Part shown: one piece after another, positions 18,585 through 29,018 of the stretch
Numbering within the stretch: position 1 is the first letter of the stretch
How the letters are laid out: each line of letters starts with the position of its first letter
NCBI GenBank assembly: GCA_947497485.1
Contig: CANMHB010000013.1
Span: forward strand, 38,416-102,415
Source: Flavobacteriales bacterium
GTDB taxonomy: Bacteria > Bacteroidota > Bacteroidia > Flavobacteriales_D > Crocinitomicaceae
Length of the DNA stretch: 64,000 bases
Direction: 5' to 3'
Made by a program: the position numbers and the translations under genes
The notes under the pieces: model-generated
Seen by the model: only the letters and a program-made list of their open reading frames with translations
Told to the model about the DNA's origin: nothing
The model's database searches: none

Positions 18585-20996
18585 TTAATCAACAAAAGTG
18601 ATTTTGCATTCTGTTGATTTAAAATTAATGGGTATTTCCAAGCAATTATTTTTTAAATATTGGGTTGCAGGAAAAATTTGTTTATCGATTACAATGTTTT
18701 TCGGAGCCTGTTTATCAAAATGAATGATAAGATTGAATGATTGAATTTTAGATTGATACGCTTTTCCTACTGTTTTTTTGATCGTTATTATTGAATTCTT
18801 TTTGTTTTTTTGAAATTTGAAATCAACCTTTTCATAAATCTTCTTCTCAAACGCTTCGCTGGTAAGCCCATCATCATCATACCAAAGACCTGAACTTTCC
18901 GTCAAAGTGCTGTCAAAATAAAAATGAACTGAAACTTTGTTTGGAATAAATTCATCTGTAGATTGAATCTTTTCACTCATTGGAATAAATGAACCTGATT
19001 TTACAAAAACTGGAATTTTGGTTAAGTCTCTCTTGGTAAGCACCCCTTTTTTGTCTTTGCCTGGAAAACCAATATTCTTATCAACGACTTTACCTGAATG
19101 GAAATCAAACCATACTCCCTTAGGGAAAATAAACCGATCTAATCCCAGTTCCGCAGTATCGACTTTTGAAGTTATTGGACAAACCATAAATGCTTCTCCC
19201 CAAAAATATTGTTTGGAGGAATTCAAACTCCAATTAGCTAATGAATCCTCCATAAAAACTGGTCGCATCAAGGGAGTTCCTTTTGTATGATTTATAAATG
19301 CCAAGGTATAATTGTAAGGTAAAAGTTGGTAACGCAATTCAATCGCTTGTTTTGCTAGTTCTTTTGTTTTTGCATCTTTATAAATGGGTTCAGAAGCCAC
19401 TTCTTCTTGTGCATGCGGTCGAAAAACAGGTTGAAAAACGCCATACTGCAACCATCTTAAATAAAGCTCCGGATCGTCATTTGCGCCTGCAAATCCACCA
19501 AGATCTGAATGCATATATGAAACGCCTTGTAAACCCATTTGAAGCGAAATTTCCATTTGCGGTTTCAAGCCTCCCCACGTTCGATTCACATCTCCCGACC
19601 AAGGAATGATGCCGTATCGCTGCGTTCCCGAGTAACCGGATCGCATTAAGGTAAATGGTCGTTCATTTGGGAAATCTTTTTTATAGCCATCTGCTAGTAA
19701 TTTCGCCCATTGGTGACCATAAATGTTGTGTACCTGATCCGCTTTTAATTTTCCATGAAACATCGCAGAAGGATGAACTTCAGGTTCTCCAAGATCTCCC
19801 CAAAATCCTTTGACTCCCATGGAAATATATTTCTTGTATTCATTCCAAAACCAGTCTTGCACATTTGGCTGAAAAACATCCAATAAACCTGTATTTCCAA
19901 AATAAAAATTATACGTCAACGGTTTTCCAGTGCTGTCCGTTCCGAGCAGATTTTTTTGTTTGGCTTCTTCCCATTTCTTCGAAGTTGTCAGAATAAATGG
20001 TTCAGTGATCAGAACTGTTTTCACATTTTTTGCTTTGAAATCAGTAATCATTTTTTGAGGATTTGGAAACGAGTCTTTATAAAATTCAAGATTTCCGAGG
20101 GTTCCTTGAATTTCCTTTCCGAACCAATACAAATCAAAGATGATGGCATCAAGTGGAATTGAGTCCTTGCGGAATTTTTCAACAACTTTTTCTGCTTCTG
20201 CTTGTGAGTGGTAACCAAAGCGACTTGCAAAATTCCCGAACATCCATCGCGGCGGCATAGGTTGACGACCAAGAAGTGCTGTTTCATTTTCAACAAGGTC
20301 TTTCCAGTCATCTCCAACAATAACCTGATAGGTTTTTCTTCCACCACTTGTTTCATAAATCAGGGAGTTATCTTTTTTCGAATCTAAGTCCAAAAAACCA
20401 ATTTCGGGGTTATCAAAATGAATGGCATATAATCGGCTTGATATCACCAAAGGCATCGTATAGTTCATCAATTCTGATCGTTCCTCATATCCATAATGCG
20501 CGCGATTGTATAGTTGTAAACGGTTTCCTCGTCGATTCATTCCCAAGGCTCTTGCTCCTCCTCCAAATAAAATTTCGTCGTTGGTTAAATTGAAGGATAT
20601 CTTTTCGAATTCAGGTGATTTTTCATAACCTATCTTTTCAGATGTTACGAGTTTACCTTTGTAGAAATAGGAAATTTGAAAGGGATTTTTTTGAATTTGA
20701 ACAACGAAATCATGATTCACCAATTTGCACTGGTCCTTTCCTTGAATCAGTTTGAAATTTCGACTAACGTTCGGCATGTTTTCAACCGCATGGGAGGGTT
20801 CCTTTGTTCGGATATTCGAAGGAAAAAAACTCGTTTCAACGATTTTATCAGAATAGGCTCGAATTTCGTAATTGCCATCCGATACTGCGATTTTTACAAA
20901 CTCATTCGTTTTCTGAATAGATATAAAAGTTCTATTGGGATTCTGACAAAATGCACTAATAGCATTGAAAAATAGTAAGAAACGAAGCAGTTTCAT
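18585..20996 (-). CDS. GH31 alpha-glucosidase, exported
   Basis: 803 aa from the ATG at 20996, which opens directly with a signal peptide (MKLLRFLLFFNAISAFCQ); an in-frame ATG ten codons earlier (21026) would put a polar stretch ahead of it and is less likely. The GH31 barrel shows the nucleophile motif GFWGDLGEPEVH (near residue 399) and the acid/base motif WSGDVNRTWGG (near 465), plus MRSGYSGTQRYG and the C-terminal beta domains. It should release glucose from the non-reducing end of maltodextrins in the periplasm or at the outer membrane. It follows gapA by 54 bases and is probably transcribed with it. It is followed by susC, which has its own operator. Confidence 0.92.
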   Translation of the reverse strand: MKLLRFLLFFNAISAFCQNPNRTFISIQKTNEFVKIAVSDGNYEIRAYSDKIVETSFFPSNIRTKEPSHAVENMPNVSRNFKLIQGKDQCKLVNHDFVVQIQKNPFQISYFYKGKLVTSEKIGYEKSPEFEKISFNLTNDEILFGGGARALGMNRRGNRLQLYNRAHYGYEERSELMNYTMPLVISSRLYAIHFDNPEIGFLDLDSKKDNSLIYETSGGRKTYQVIVGDDWKDLVENETALLGRQPMPPRWMFGNFASRFGYHSQAEAEKVVEKFRKDSIPLDAIIFDLYWFGKEIQGTLGNLEFYKDSFPNPQKMITDFKAKNVKTVLITEPFILTTSKKWEEAKQKNLLGTDSTGKPLTYNFYFGNTGLLDVFQPNVQDWFWNEYKKYISMGVKGFWGDLGEPEVHPSAMFHGKLKADQVHNIYGHQWAKLLADGYKKDFPNERPFTLMRSGYSGTQRYGIIPWSGDVNRTWGGLKPQMEISLQMGLQGVSYMHSDLGGFAGANDDPELYLRWLQYGVFQPVFRPHAQEEVASEPIYKDAKTKELAKQAIELRYQLLPYNYTLAFINHTKGTPLMRPVFMEDSLANWSLNSSKQYFWGEAFMVCPITSKVDTAELGLDRFIFPKGVWFDFHSGKVVDKNIGFPGKDKKGVLTKRDLTKIPVFVKSGSFIPMSEKIQSTDEFIPNKVSVHFYFDSTLTESSGLWYDDDGLTSEAFEKKIYEKVDFKFQKNKKNSIITIKKTVGKAYQSKIQSFNLIIHFDKQAPKNIVIDKQIFPATQYLKNNCLEIPINFKSTECKITFVD

Positions 20997-21050
20997 CTTC
21001 AAAGGATTTAAGTTGAATTCAAACAAAGCTAAAAATTCTTTCGTAGAATT

Positions 21051-22055
<1,005 letters not shown>

Positions 22056-22078
22056 TCACAATTTATTGATTCTTACAA

Positions 22079-22086
22079 CAAATATA
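22079..22086 (-). promoter_or_regulatory. -7 box (TATATTTG) of gapA
   Basis: The minus strand reads TATATTTG, a full match to TAnnTTTG, 26 bases before the gapA ATG. The operator lies 7 bases upstream of it, covering the spacer and the -33 region. Confidence 0.55.
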
Positions 22087-22093
22087 AAAGAAA

Positions 22094-22108
22094 GTGTTAA
22101 AATGACAC
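22094..22108. promoter_or_regulatory. Operator copy 3 (RTGTNAAAATGACAC), upstream of gapA
   Basis: GTGTTAAAATGACAC, extended to AGTGTTAAAATGACACT if the flanking A/T pair is counted. It matches copies 1 and 2 at all positions except the variable ones. The rest of the 209-base gap up to the pseudouridine synthase gene is A/T-rich with no further motif that I can support. Confidence 0.72.
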
Positions 22109-22261
22109 TAAGAAAGGCTGATTTTTTTGAATTCAAAAAAAAAATATACTATTTGGCAATATAAAAAAATACCTTAAAGCTTAATATTATTTAGATAATT
22201 GCTTTTTAAAACATCAAAAAACGAGATGTGAAAAGTATATTGATATGAATTTCAAAAAAAA

Positions 22262-22936
22262 TTATTCAAACATCCTCCAAATCCCAACTTCAGGAACTGG
22301 AGCTATAATTTCAATTATTTCTTTTGTGGTAGGATGCGAAAAGCTAATTTTTCGCGCATGAAGACAAATGGAACCATCCTCGTTGGAGCGTTTTGCTCCG
22401 TATTTCAAATCTCCTTTGATGATGCATCCTATGGCAGCTAATTGCGTTCTGATTTGATGGTGTCTTCCGGTTTCTAAGGCTATTTCCAATAAATGATAAC
22501 GCTCACTGGATTGAATCAACTTGTAAGATAATATCGCCTCTTTGGCACCATTCGTTTTTGCATCAACGACATAACTCTTATTTTGACTTTCGTTTTTTCG
22601 AAGGAAATGAACCAAGCGACCAGATGCTTTTTCGGGTTTATTTTCTACGATTGCCCAATAAACTTTGTTTGTTTCTTTCTCTCTGAATTGAGCGTTGAGT
22701 CGTTCTAATGCCTTGCTCGTTCGGGCAAAAATGACTGCTCCGCTCGTTGGTCGGTCCAAGCGATGAACAACGCCACAAAAAACATTTCCGGGTTTGTTGT
22801 ATTTCTCTTTTAAATAAGCTTTAATCGCATCGGGTAGGGTAGCATCACCCGTTTTGTCTCCTTGAACAATTTCTGATGGAAGTTTATTGACAACGATTAC
22901 GTGATTATCTTCATAAAGAATCCGATCTTCGATCAT
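22262..22936 (-). CDS. RluA-family pseudouridine synthase
   Basis: 224 aa. It has the catalytic motif HRLDRPTSGAVIFAR (near residue 57, with the essential Asp), preceded by ILYEDNHVIVVNKLPSEIVQ and followed by ALETGRHHQIRTQLAAIG and INLHARKISF-like sequence (ICLHARKISFSHP). There is no S4 domain, so it is a short RluA-type enzyme. It isomerises uridine in rRNA or tRNA; the exact site cannot be told from sequence. It overlaps the preceding cytochrome biogenesis gene by 4 bases. Confidence 0.9.
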   Translation of the reverse strand: MIEDRILYEDNHVIVVNKLPSEIVQGDKTGDATLPDAIKAYLKEKYNKPGNVFCGVVHRLDRPTSGAVIFARTSKALERLNAQFREKETNKVYWAIVENKPEKASGRLVHFLRKNESQNKSYVVDAKTNGAKEAILSYKLIQSSERYHLLEIALETGRHHQIRTQLAAIGCIIKGDLKYGAKRSNEDGSICLHARKISFSHPTTKEIIEIIAPVPEVGIWRMFE

Positions 22937-25900
22937 GCTGCAACCGATTTATTGTAGCTTTTATTGCGCAGGGCGGCAATTGTTGTAAATAGAACAAAGA
23001 ATACAATTAACCAGGTTAGCCATGTCGGGAACTTCCCAATTCCATCTCCTTGTGCGTAGGAATGTAAGCCTACCAACATAAAGTTTACGCCGAAAAACGT
23101 AAATAAGATTGCTGAATATCCCCAAAAAGAAACAACGTTGAAAAGGAATTTTCCTTTCAAACCTGGAATCATGCGTAAATGTAATATCACAGCGTAAACC
23201 AACACAGAAACAAGGGCCCAAGTTTCTTTCGGGTCCCAACCCCAGTATCTTCCCCAGGATTCGTTTGCCCAAACACCTCCGAGAAACGTTCCAATTGTTA
23301 ACATAAATAAGCCGATGGTGATAGCCATTTCTGAGATGTAGGTTAGTTCACTGATATTCAAAGTTACAACTTCCCCATTTTTCTTATTTCGGAAGATATA
23401 CAAGGTTAAATTCAGAAACCCAAAAATGAATCCCAAACCAAGAAATGCATAACTTCCCGTAATAATCGCCACGTGAATCATCAACCAATATGATTTCAAA
23501 ACGGGAACAAGCGGTGTAATTTCTGGATCCAATAAATTCATTTCGGAAACCATAATCATGAGTGAGGCCAAGATTGCAGCACCGGCAACGACCACTTCAT
23601 TTTTCTTTAAGAAGAACAAACCTGCAAGCATCGTCATCCAAGCGATGTAGATAAGTGCTTCGTATCCGTTACTCCATGGGGCGTGTCCTGAAATGTATGA
23701 TCGAAATCCAAGTCCCACACCGTGGTAAACAAAAAATACGATAAGTAAAAACAAAAATGACTTTCGAATCACATTCATCACTTTTCCTGGTTCCGGATTC
23801 TTGGTTCTAAAAATCTGAATGAAAAATAATATCAGCAATGCAAGTCCAAGTGTAATATATCCTCGAAATGTATTTTTGAAAATCGTCATTTTATTGTAAC
23901 TAATTTCAACGTTCACTTTCGTTTCACTAGGAACTACGTTTTTACCGATTTTGCGCTGGAAAGATTTTATTTGTTTGAGTAAATCGCTTGCTTTTCCGAA
24001 AGAATTGTTTTTTGCTCCTTCATCAATGGCAGAAAGATATTTTAACGTTGTGATCGAAGAAATTGTATCAACCTGCATTAATTCCATATTCATTGGAACA
24101 TACCACGTGTTGTTTTTATCTCCTTTCTTTGGAATTAAGCGCATATATTGCCAAGCAAAGATCCCTTGAACAACTTCAAATCGTTCATTTAATTTAATGA
24201 GTTTCTTATCAAATTCATCGCGCTTTGATTCAGGTTTTTGATGAGCAGCTTTGTATTCGTTTAACCATTTAAAGGCTCCTGTTGCATCTGCAAGTTGCTT
24301 AGCACTGGCATATTCGCCCAACTTCAATCGATCTCTCAGATTACTCGAAATTTTTACAATTTTCTGATCCATCCAATATTGCGGATACATGTGCATGCTC
24401 ATAATTGTTTGAACTGCGTTGTAATCTCTGTATTTATTTGATTGGTAAAATTTACGGAGCAATTCATCGCACATGGTGTGAATCGGAATTATTCTCCCCT
24501 TAAAATCTTGAACAAGCAAAGAGGCTAATTCATCTGAATGGTCTTTTGAAATAACGCGATAAATAGCTTTATGAGCTTGATGATTGTGATTTTTATGTTC
24601 AACTGCAAAAGTTTGATTCGAAAATGAAACGAAAAGGAGCAATATTATCGAAGCCATATTAATTCCTTTTTTTCGTTCGTTTAATTTCTTGATTTTTTCA
24701 TTTAAATCTCGGAATCGACCAACCGGGGCAATTAAAGACAAAATCATCGCGATACTCATCAGTAAATACCCAACATACGTAATATTTGTTCCCCACCAAT
24801 CGTGGTTTACGCTCAAGCGCGTTCCTTCTTCGTTTTGAGGCGTTGAAGGATCGTCCAAATCATAACTTGATTGAAAGAAGCGATAGCCATCGTAATCCAT
24901 TACATTATTCATGAAAACTTTTTGGTCACGTTTGTAATTGTTTCTTGGATCTTCAATCGATAATTCGCTTTCGAAAGAAGATGGAGATTCTGACCCAGGA
25001 TATTTATCCAACTTAAAATCGCGGCAGAAAACATTGAACGGAATAGGTTTGCGAATTGAACCGTATTCCATTTGGTAAATCAGTCCATTGAATTCAAAGC
25101 GCGTTGGTGTCGGGATTTGACCCATTCCGCCTTCTAGCGTTACGTTTTTCGAGGATTTTCCATCCGAAATTTTGACGGTAAGATAATCCATACCTACGTT
25201 TTTCTTTCCTGAAGGCATCAACATCTTCTTCGAATGTTTGATCAGTCTCTTAAATACGAATTGTTGATTTCCAGACTGATAAAGTGTAGTAGTTTTGAAC
25301 GTAACCCATTTGTTCAAAGGAATTTCTGTAAAAAGCGAATCTGATGGGCTTATTCCAGATTGACGTGCTTTTTGCATTTCTGACATAGCCAAATAACGAA
25401 TTGGAACGTTCGTTTTGATTTCAACGGAATCACCTTTGGTTCTAACTTCAATTCCAGGAACCTCTAATTTCTTTTCAAAAGAAAGAGGAATCCCGCCGAC
25501 CATAAAAATTTCATTTGGACCAACATAATTTGACTTCATTCCATCAGTCACAATGTCTAAAACTACGCTGTTAAATGATGAGCGAATAACTAATGAATCA
25601 ACTCGTTTGGATTGAAAATCAACTTGAGAGATACGTATGTTCTTGTTTTCAAATCGGATTTTATGTTCGAAACTATTGTCTGTAATTTCAGATAAATAAT
25701 GTTTGTAACCTTCAGTTTTCTTTTTCCCATTTATTGGATTTTCAACGTGAACCAACAAATGTGGATCAGCCGTAAAAATAAAATTCTCAGATGTTCCTTC
25801 TTTAATAACCATTAACCCTTCGAAGCTCACGTAGCGAGTCACAGCTGCACCAAACATGATTATCAAAAACGCCAAGTGAAAAGTTAACATCGCAATCTTT

Positions 25901-26136
25901 TCTCGCTGAAACATTTGATATTTGAAAATATTAGAAATCAAATTCATTGAGAGATAAAGCAATAATACCTCAAACCAAGTAGCGTTGTAAATAATAATTT
26001 TTGCACTTTGAATCCCGTAAATGGACTCAATAAAAGTTGCTGCTCCAATTCCAACAAGGAAAATAATCATTGCTAACGTCATTAATTTCATAGAAAAAAA
26101 TAACTGTGCAAGGCGATCAAAAAAGGTCTGTTTCAT
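22933..26136 (-). CDS. Fused cytochrome c biogenesis protein CcsBA (ResB-ResC)
   Basis: 1067 aa from the ATG at 26136 (MKQTFFDRLAQLFFSMKLMT); a longer frame would need a TTG at 26160 and is less likely. The N-terminal half is ResB/CcsB-like with several membrane helices and a large periplasmic part. The C-terminal third is CcsA/ResC with the haem-handling tryptophan-rich motif WGRYWGWDPKETW (near residue 965) and conserved histidines (HGVGLGFRSYISGHAPWSNG, LMIHVAIITGSYAF, LVGLHSYAQG). System II proteins of this type carry haem to the outside of the membrane and attach it to CXXCH apocytochromes. A periplasmic segment of about 250 residues (about 520-770) separates the two halves. The fused form is known in Bacteroidota and epsilonproteobacteria. 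Confidence 0.93.
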   Translation of the reverse strand: MKQTFFDRLAQLFFSMKLMTLAMIIFLVGIGAATFIESIYGIQSAKIIIYNATWFEVLLLYLSMNLISNIFKYQMFQREKIAMLTFHLAFLIIMFGAAVTRYVSFEGLMVIKEGTSENFIFTADPHLLVHVENPINGKKKTEGYKHYLSEITDNSFEHKIRFENKNIRISQVDFQSKRVDSLVIRSSFNSVVLDIVTDGMKSNYVGPNEIFMVGGIPLSFEKKLEVPGIEVRTKGDSVEIKTNVPIRYLAMSEMQKARQSGISPSDSLFTEIPLNKWVTFKTTTLYQSGNQQFVFKRLIKHSKKMLMPSGKKNVGMDYLTVKISDGKSSKNVTLEGGMGQIPTPTRFEFNGLIYQMEYGSIRKPIPFNVFCRDFKLDKYPGSESPSSFESELSIEDPRNNYKRDQKVFMNNVMDYDGYRFFQSSYDLDDPSTPQNEEGTRLSVNHDWWGTNITYVGYLLMSIAMILSLIAPVGRFRDLNEKIKKLNERKKGINMASIILLLFVSFSNQTFAVEHKNHNHQAHKAIYRVISKDHSDELASLLVQDFKGRIIPIHTMCDELLRKFYQSNKYRDYNAVQTIMSMHMYPQYWMDQKIVKISSNLRDRLKLGEYASAKQLADATGAFKWLNEYKAAHQKPESKRDEFDKKLIKLNERFEVVQGIFAWQYMRLIPKKGDKNNTWYVPMNMELMQVDTISSITTLKYLSAIDEGAKNNSFGKASDLLKQIKSFQRKIGKNVVPSETKVNVEISYNKMTIFKNTFRGYITLGLALLILFFIQIFRTKNPEPGKVMNVIRKSFLFLLIVFFVYHGVGLGFRSYISGHAPWSNGYEALIYIAWMTMLAGLFFLKKNEVVVAGAAILASLMIMVSEMNLLDPEITPLVPVLKSYWLMIHVAIITGSYAFLGLGFIFGFLNLTLYIFRNKKNGEVVTLNISELTYISEMAITIGLFMLTIGTFLGGVWANESWGRYWGWDPKETWALVSVLVYAVILHLRMIPGLKGKFLFNVVSFWGYSAILFTFFGVNFMLVGLHSYAQGDGIGKFPTWLTWLIVFFVLFTTIAALRNKSYNKSVAA

Positions 26137-26175
26137 GCGTTGCAAAAATACGCAATCCAATGAAAAGAAATGAAT

Positions 26176-28653
26176 TTATCGTATCAAATGTTTTATTGAT
26201 TCTGATGAGTAATGACCATTCGAAACTTGAATGAAATAGGTTCCCGGTGGTAACCACAAGTTGCGAAATTCAAAAACGTTTGTTTCACTATCATAAAGAA
26301 CATCTTTAATATACACTTCTTTTCCTAAAATATTTTTAATCGAAATTAAGCAATTGCCTTTTAGATTTTGGTCGTTTATTAAAAGGTTAAATACATTTTC
26401 GCTCGGATTTGGCCATATCAAAATTTTGAAAGGACTTTCATCCATGCAGTCAACGTAAATAGGATCATAGATGGTTTTATTTCCATCAATGTCTTTTTGT
26501 GTCAATCGATAATACTTTAATCCGGAGGTTCTTTGGTCAATAATACTGTAGTTGAGTTGTTCGTTAGAAAATCCTGCGGCCTGAATTTCCTGTGATGTAA
26601 TCCACTGCAGGCAGTTGTCTGACTTTTCTACCAAAAAAGATTCGCTGTTATTTTCAGAGGCGGTCACCCAATTAAATACAACGTTGTTCTTGTCACATTT
26701 TGCATCCATTGAAATCAATTCAACGGGAAGCGGATCTCCTTCTCCACCCAATCCCCAATTACTCCATCCTTTGGCATTCAAGCGCGTAATTGTAGGATTA
26801 CTCGCAGTTCCCGTATTGTCAAGATGAATGCCGGAATAGGACCAAATGTTATTGTTATCCCGCTTGAGAGCAGTAATATGACAGTCGTTTGAAAAATCAG
26901 ATAAATTATTTGCTGATAATGTTATATTGTACGTGTTATTTTCTGCATTTGTAATACCGTCGGCTGGAGTCATAGTCCAATAACCTGAGGCTGTGTTTGA
27001 AATTGAAAACGTGCCGTCGCAATTGGTCACAACGGATTCGTTAGTAAAATTATTTCCCATTGGTTGATTGGTCCACTCAGCTGTAAGCGAACCACCCGTA
27101 GTTGACTGCGTGTATTCGATTTTCACGAATCGTTCTTTGAAGTCAATCACATTTCCAATCGGAAACAAACTTGTTTGAATTCCAAAATTTGTTCCTGCAA
27201 ACCATCGTTTCATTCTTCCGACAACTACACCCGAAGAATATTCAATCAATCCTTTGTTTGAAATTGAGTTCCCTAGCTGAATGGTGTTTGTTCCATTTAT
27301 CATATTGCCACCAAGCATACTCAAGGTTCCGCCAATATTTAAAGGATTTTGAATAGTTGTTGTGCCAGTTAAACCATTGTTAATTATGAGATTATTCAGA
27401 TTCAACGAAGGAATATTTGTTGAGGAAATAGATGAATTGGGATTCGTATATTCTATCGTACTGCTGTTTCCAATAACTCGTGATCCAGACATTGAATAAT
27501 GCTCGTTGAAAGTTCCAGCTTTTAAAATCGTTTTCCCATTTAATTGTAGGTTTCCTATACCCGTAAATCGAATCGTTGGATTGAGAAATGTTAATAAACC
27601 GTCAACGATAACAGTTCCCAAATTACCTTTGGAATTGTCGGTTATAAAATTTGCTTGAAGTTCAACTCCTGTTGGATTTGATATCACCAAAGAACCAGCT
27701 CCTGGACCATTTCCAATCATTCTAAAATTTCCAGTTCCTGAAATAATTTGAGGAGTTGTTCCATTCATTACAATTCGAAGTCCATTACCGCCATTTCCTC
27801 CCGCGCTTATCATTAGTCCATGATTTATGAAGTTTCCACCTATGTTGATTGAGTTTACTCCTGATTGCGACCAATTTATCTGCTGCAAGATACCACCATT
27901 TTGAATTGTGAAATTTTCATTTATTGTTAAAGATTGTGCATTTCCATTAGGAGGGCTAAAATTCGCATTGTTTTCAATTGTTAATGATTTTATGATTGGA
28001 TTTCCGTTAAAATAAACTGAGTTACTGCTGTTGTAGCTTGCGTTCTGATAGGATCGAATTGTTACTAAAGCGGTACCATCATTCGGTGGAACTGCATTGC
28101 ATTCCCACGTGGATGCTAAGTTCCAATCCAAATATCCGGATGATGTTGGAATACTCCGATATGTGTTTGCTGGAATAGAAACGAATGTTAAGTTACCAGT
28201 TAAGGCACTGCCATTGTTGAGCCCATTGATGATTGCTGTTCCTCCAGATCTGCTCAGTTGGTAATTTGCGTAGGTCGTTGAACGAAGATTTATTCCGCTT
28301 ATCGTTAGAACATCCAACTTATTGGTGCCACTGCAATTGAATTGAATTGTAATTGATGTGCTAGTAACAGCAATACTTTCTCCTGATAAATTTTTTCCGC
28401 TTGAAACAAGAATGGATCCTGAATTGGCTAAAAATTGCAATCCTGCTGGAGCTGTAATGGTTATCGTTCTTGCTGTTCCAATTGAAAAATCAGCGTTTTG
28501 CGTTTCTGAAATTATCAAATTGCCCAACGTAAAATAACGTGATGACAGCGAGCAGGCTCCGACATCCAAAGTTGGTTTTGTGATGGAAACTTGTGAATTG
28601 ACTATGAAAGCGGTGATTAGCGAAATGAACTGGAAAATGATTAACTGTTTCAT
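26176..28653 (-). CDS. Large surface protein with T9SS type A sorting domain
   Basis: 825 aa from the ATG at 28653, which opens with a signal peptide (MKQLIIFQFISLITAFIVNS); the frame continues upstream by 17 codons, but those lack signal character. Residues about 25-170 look like a beta-sandwich seen in Bacteroidota adhesin-like proteins. The middle is rich in N, S, T and G with repeated LTI/NLTI strands, suggestive of a beta-helix. Near 655-745 is the block LPVELISMDAKCD ... YYRLTQKDIDGNKTIY, common ahead of T9SS domains. The last 80 residues are the sorting domain (IWPNPSENVFNLLIND ... GTYFIQVSNG). No enzyme motif is visible, so adhesion or surface coating is only a guess. It precedes ccsBA by 39 bases. 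Confidence 0.8.
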   Translation of the reverse strand: MKQLIIFQFISLITAFIVNSQVSITKPTLDVGACSLSSRYFTLGNLIISETQNADFSIGTARTITITAPAGLQFLANSGSILVSSGKNLSGESIAVTSTSITIQFNCSGTNKLDVLTISGINLRSTTYANYQLSRSGGTAIINGLNNGSALTGNLTFVSIPANTYRSIPTSSGYLDWNLASTWECNAVPPNDGTALVTIRSYQNASYNSSNSVYFNGNPIIKSLTIENNANFSPPNGNAQSLTINENFTIQNGGILQQINWSQSGVNSINIGGNFINHGLMISAGGNGGNGLRIVMNGTTPQIISGTGNFRMIGNGPGAGSLVISNPTGVELQANFITDNSKGNLGTVIVDGLLTFLNPTIRFTGIGNLQLNGKTILKAGTFNEHYSMSGSRVIGNSSTIEYTNPNSSISSTNIPSLNLNNLIINNGLTGTTTIQNPLNIGGTLSMLGGNMINGTNTIQLGNSISNKGLIEYSSGVVVGRMKRWFAGTNFGIQTSLFPIGNVIDFKERFVKIEYTQSTTGGSLTAEWTNQPMGNNFTNESVVTNCDGTFSISNTASGYWTMTPADGITNAENNTYNITLSANNLSDFSNDCHITALKRDNNNIWSYSGIHLDNTGTASNPTITRLNAKGWSNWGLGGEGDPLPVELISMDAKCDKNNVVFNWVTASENNSESFLVEKSDNCLQWITSQEIQAAGFSNEQLNYSIIDQRTSGLKYYRLTQKDIDGNKTIYDPIYVDCMDESPFKILIWPNPSENVFNLLINDQNLKGNCLISIKNILGKEVYIKDVLYDSETNVFEFRNLWLPPGTYFIQVSNGHYSSESIKHLIR

Positions 28654-29018
28654 ACTTCTATTTTTAGGTTCAACCTCATTGAAAACCAAAATTAGAAGGC
28701 ACATTACCTAAATTTCGTTAAGACTTCCTTTTATGCAAAACACCATTATTTTTAACAAGCAAACATTGAAAAATAGAAATAGGAAAGAACAAAAGAGCTC
28801 TATTATCACGTTGCTTAAATTGAATTAAGAATTCACGCGATTTACCATTCAGTTTTCTCAATAAAATGAGTTAAGGATTTTATTTTAAGAAGAAACCCTT
28901 AAATTTTTCTACGTATTTACACGTATTATCTTGATTTAGAATTCGAAACATTTGTTTTTTCTTTCATTTCATCAACTGAAGTTTTAACTTCGCAAGTTTC
29001 ATTGTAAACTTAGATAGT
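28654..29018. other. Intergenic region between the T9SS protein and the H-NOX operon
   Basis: 365 bases between divergent genes, A/T-rich, without an open frame that I can support. It holds the inverted repeat TACGT-ATTTAC-ACGTA (28910-28925) and a second one, GAAGTT-TT-AACTTC (28978-28991). The latter overlaps a possible -7 box TAACTTCG (28985-28992) 26 bases ahead of the H-NOX gene. Confidence 0.5.
28910..28925. promoter_or_regulatory. Inverted repeat TACGT-N6-ACGTA upstream of the H-NOX operon
   Basis: TACGTATTTACACGTA: 5-bp perfect arms spaced by 6 bases, about 95 bases before the H-NOX start and about 60 bases upstream of the possible -7 box. The position fits an activator site. No regulator is assigned. 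Confidence 0.4.

Noticed and set aside
22140..22260. A small gene or regulatory RNA in the gap between gapA and the pseudouridine synthase
   Set aside because: The sequence is a plain A/T-rich run with no start-stop pair of meaningful length and no stable hairpin.
26137..26160. TTG start for ccsBA at 26160
   Set aside because: The ATG at 26136 directly precedes the first membrane helix and gives the usual N-terminus.
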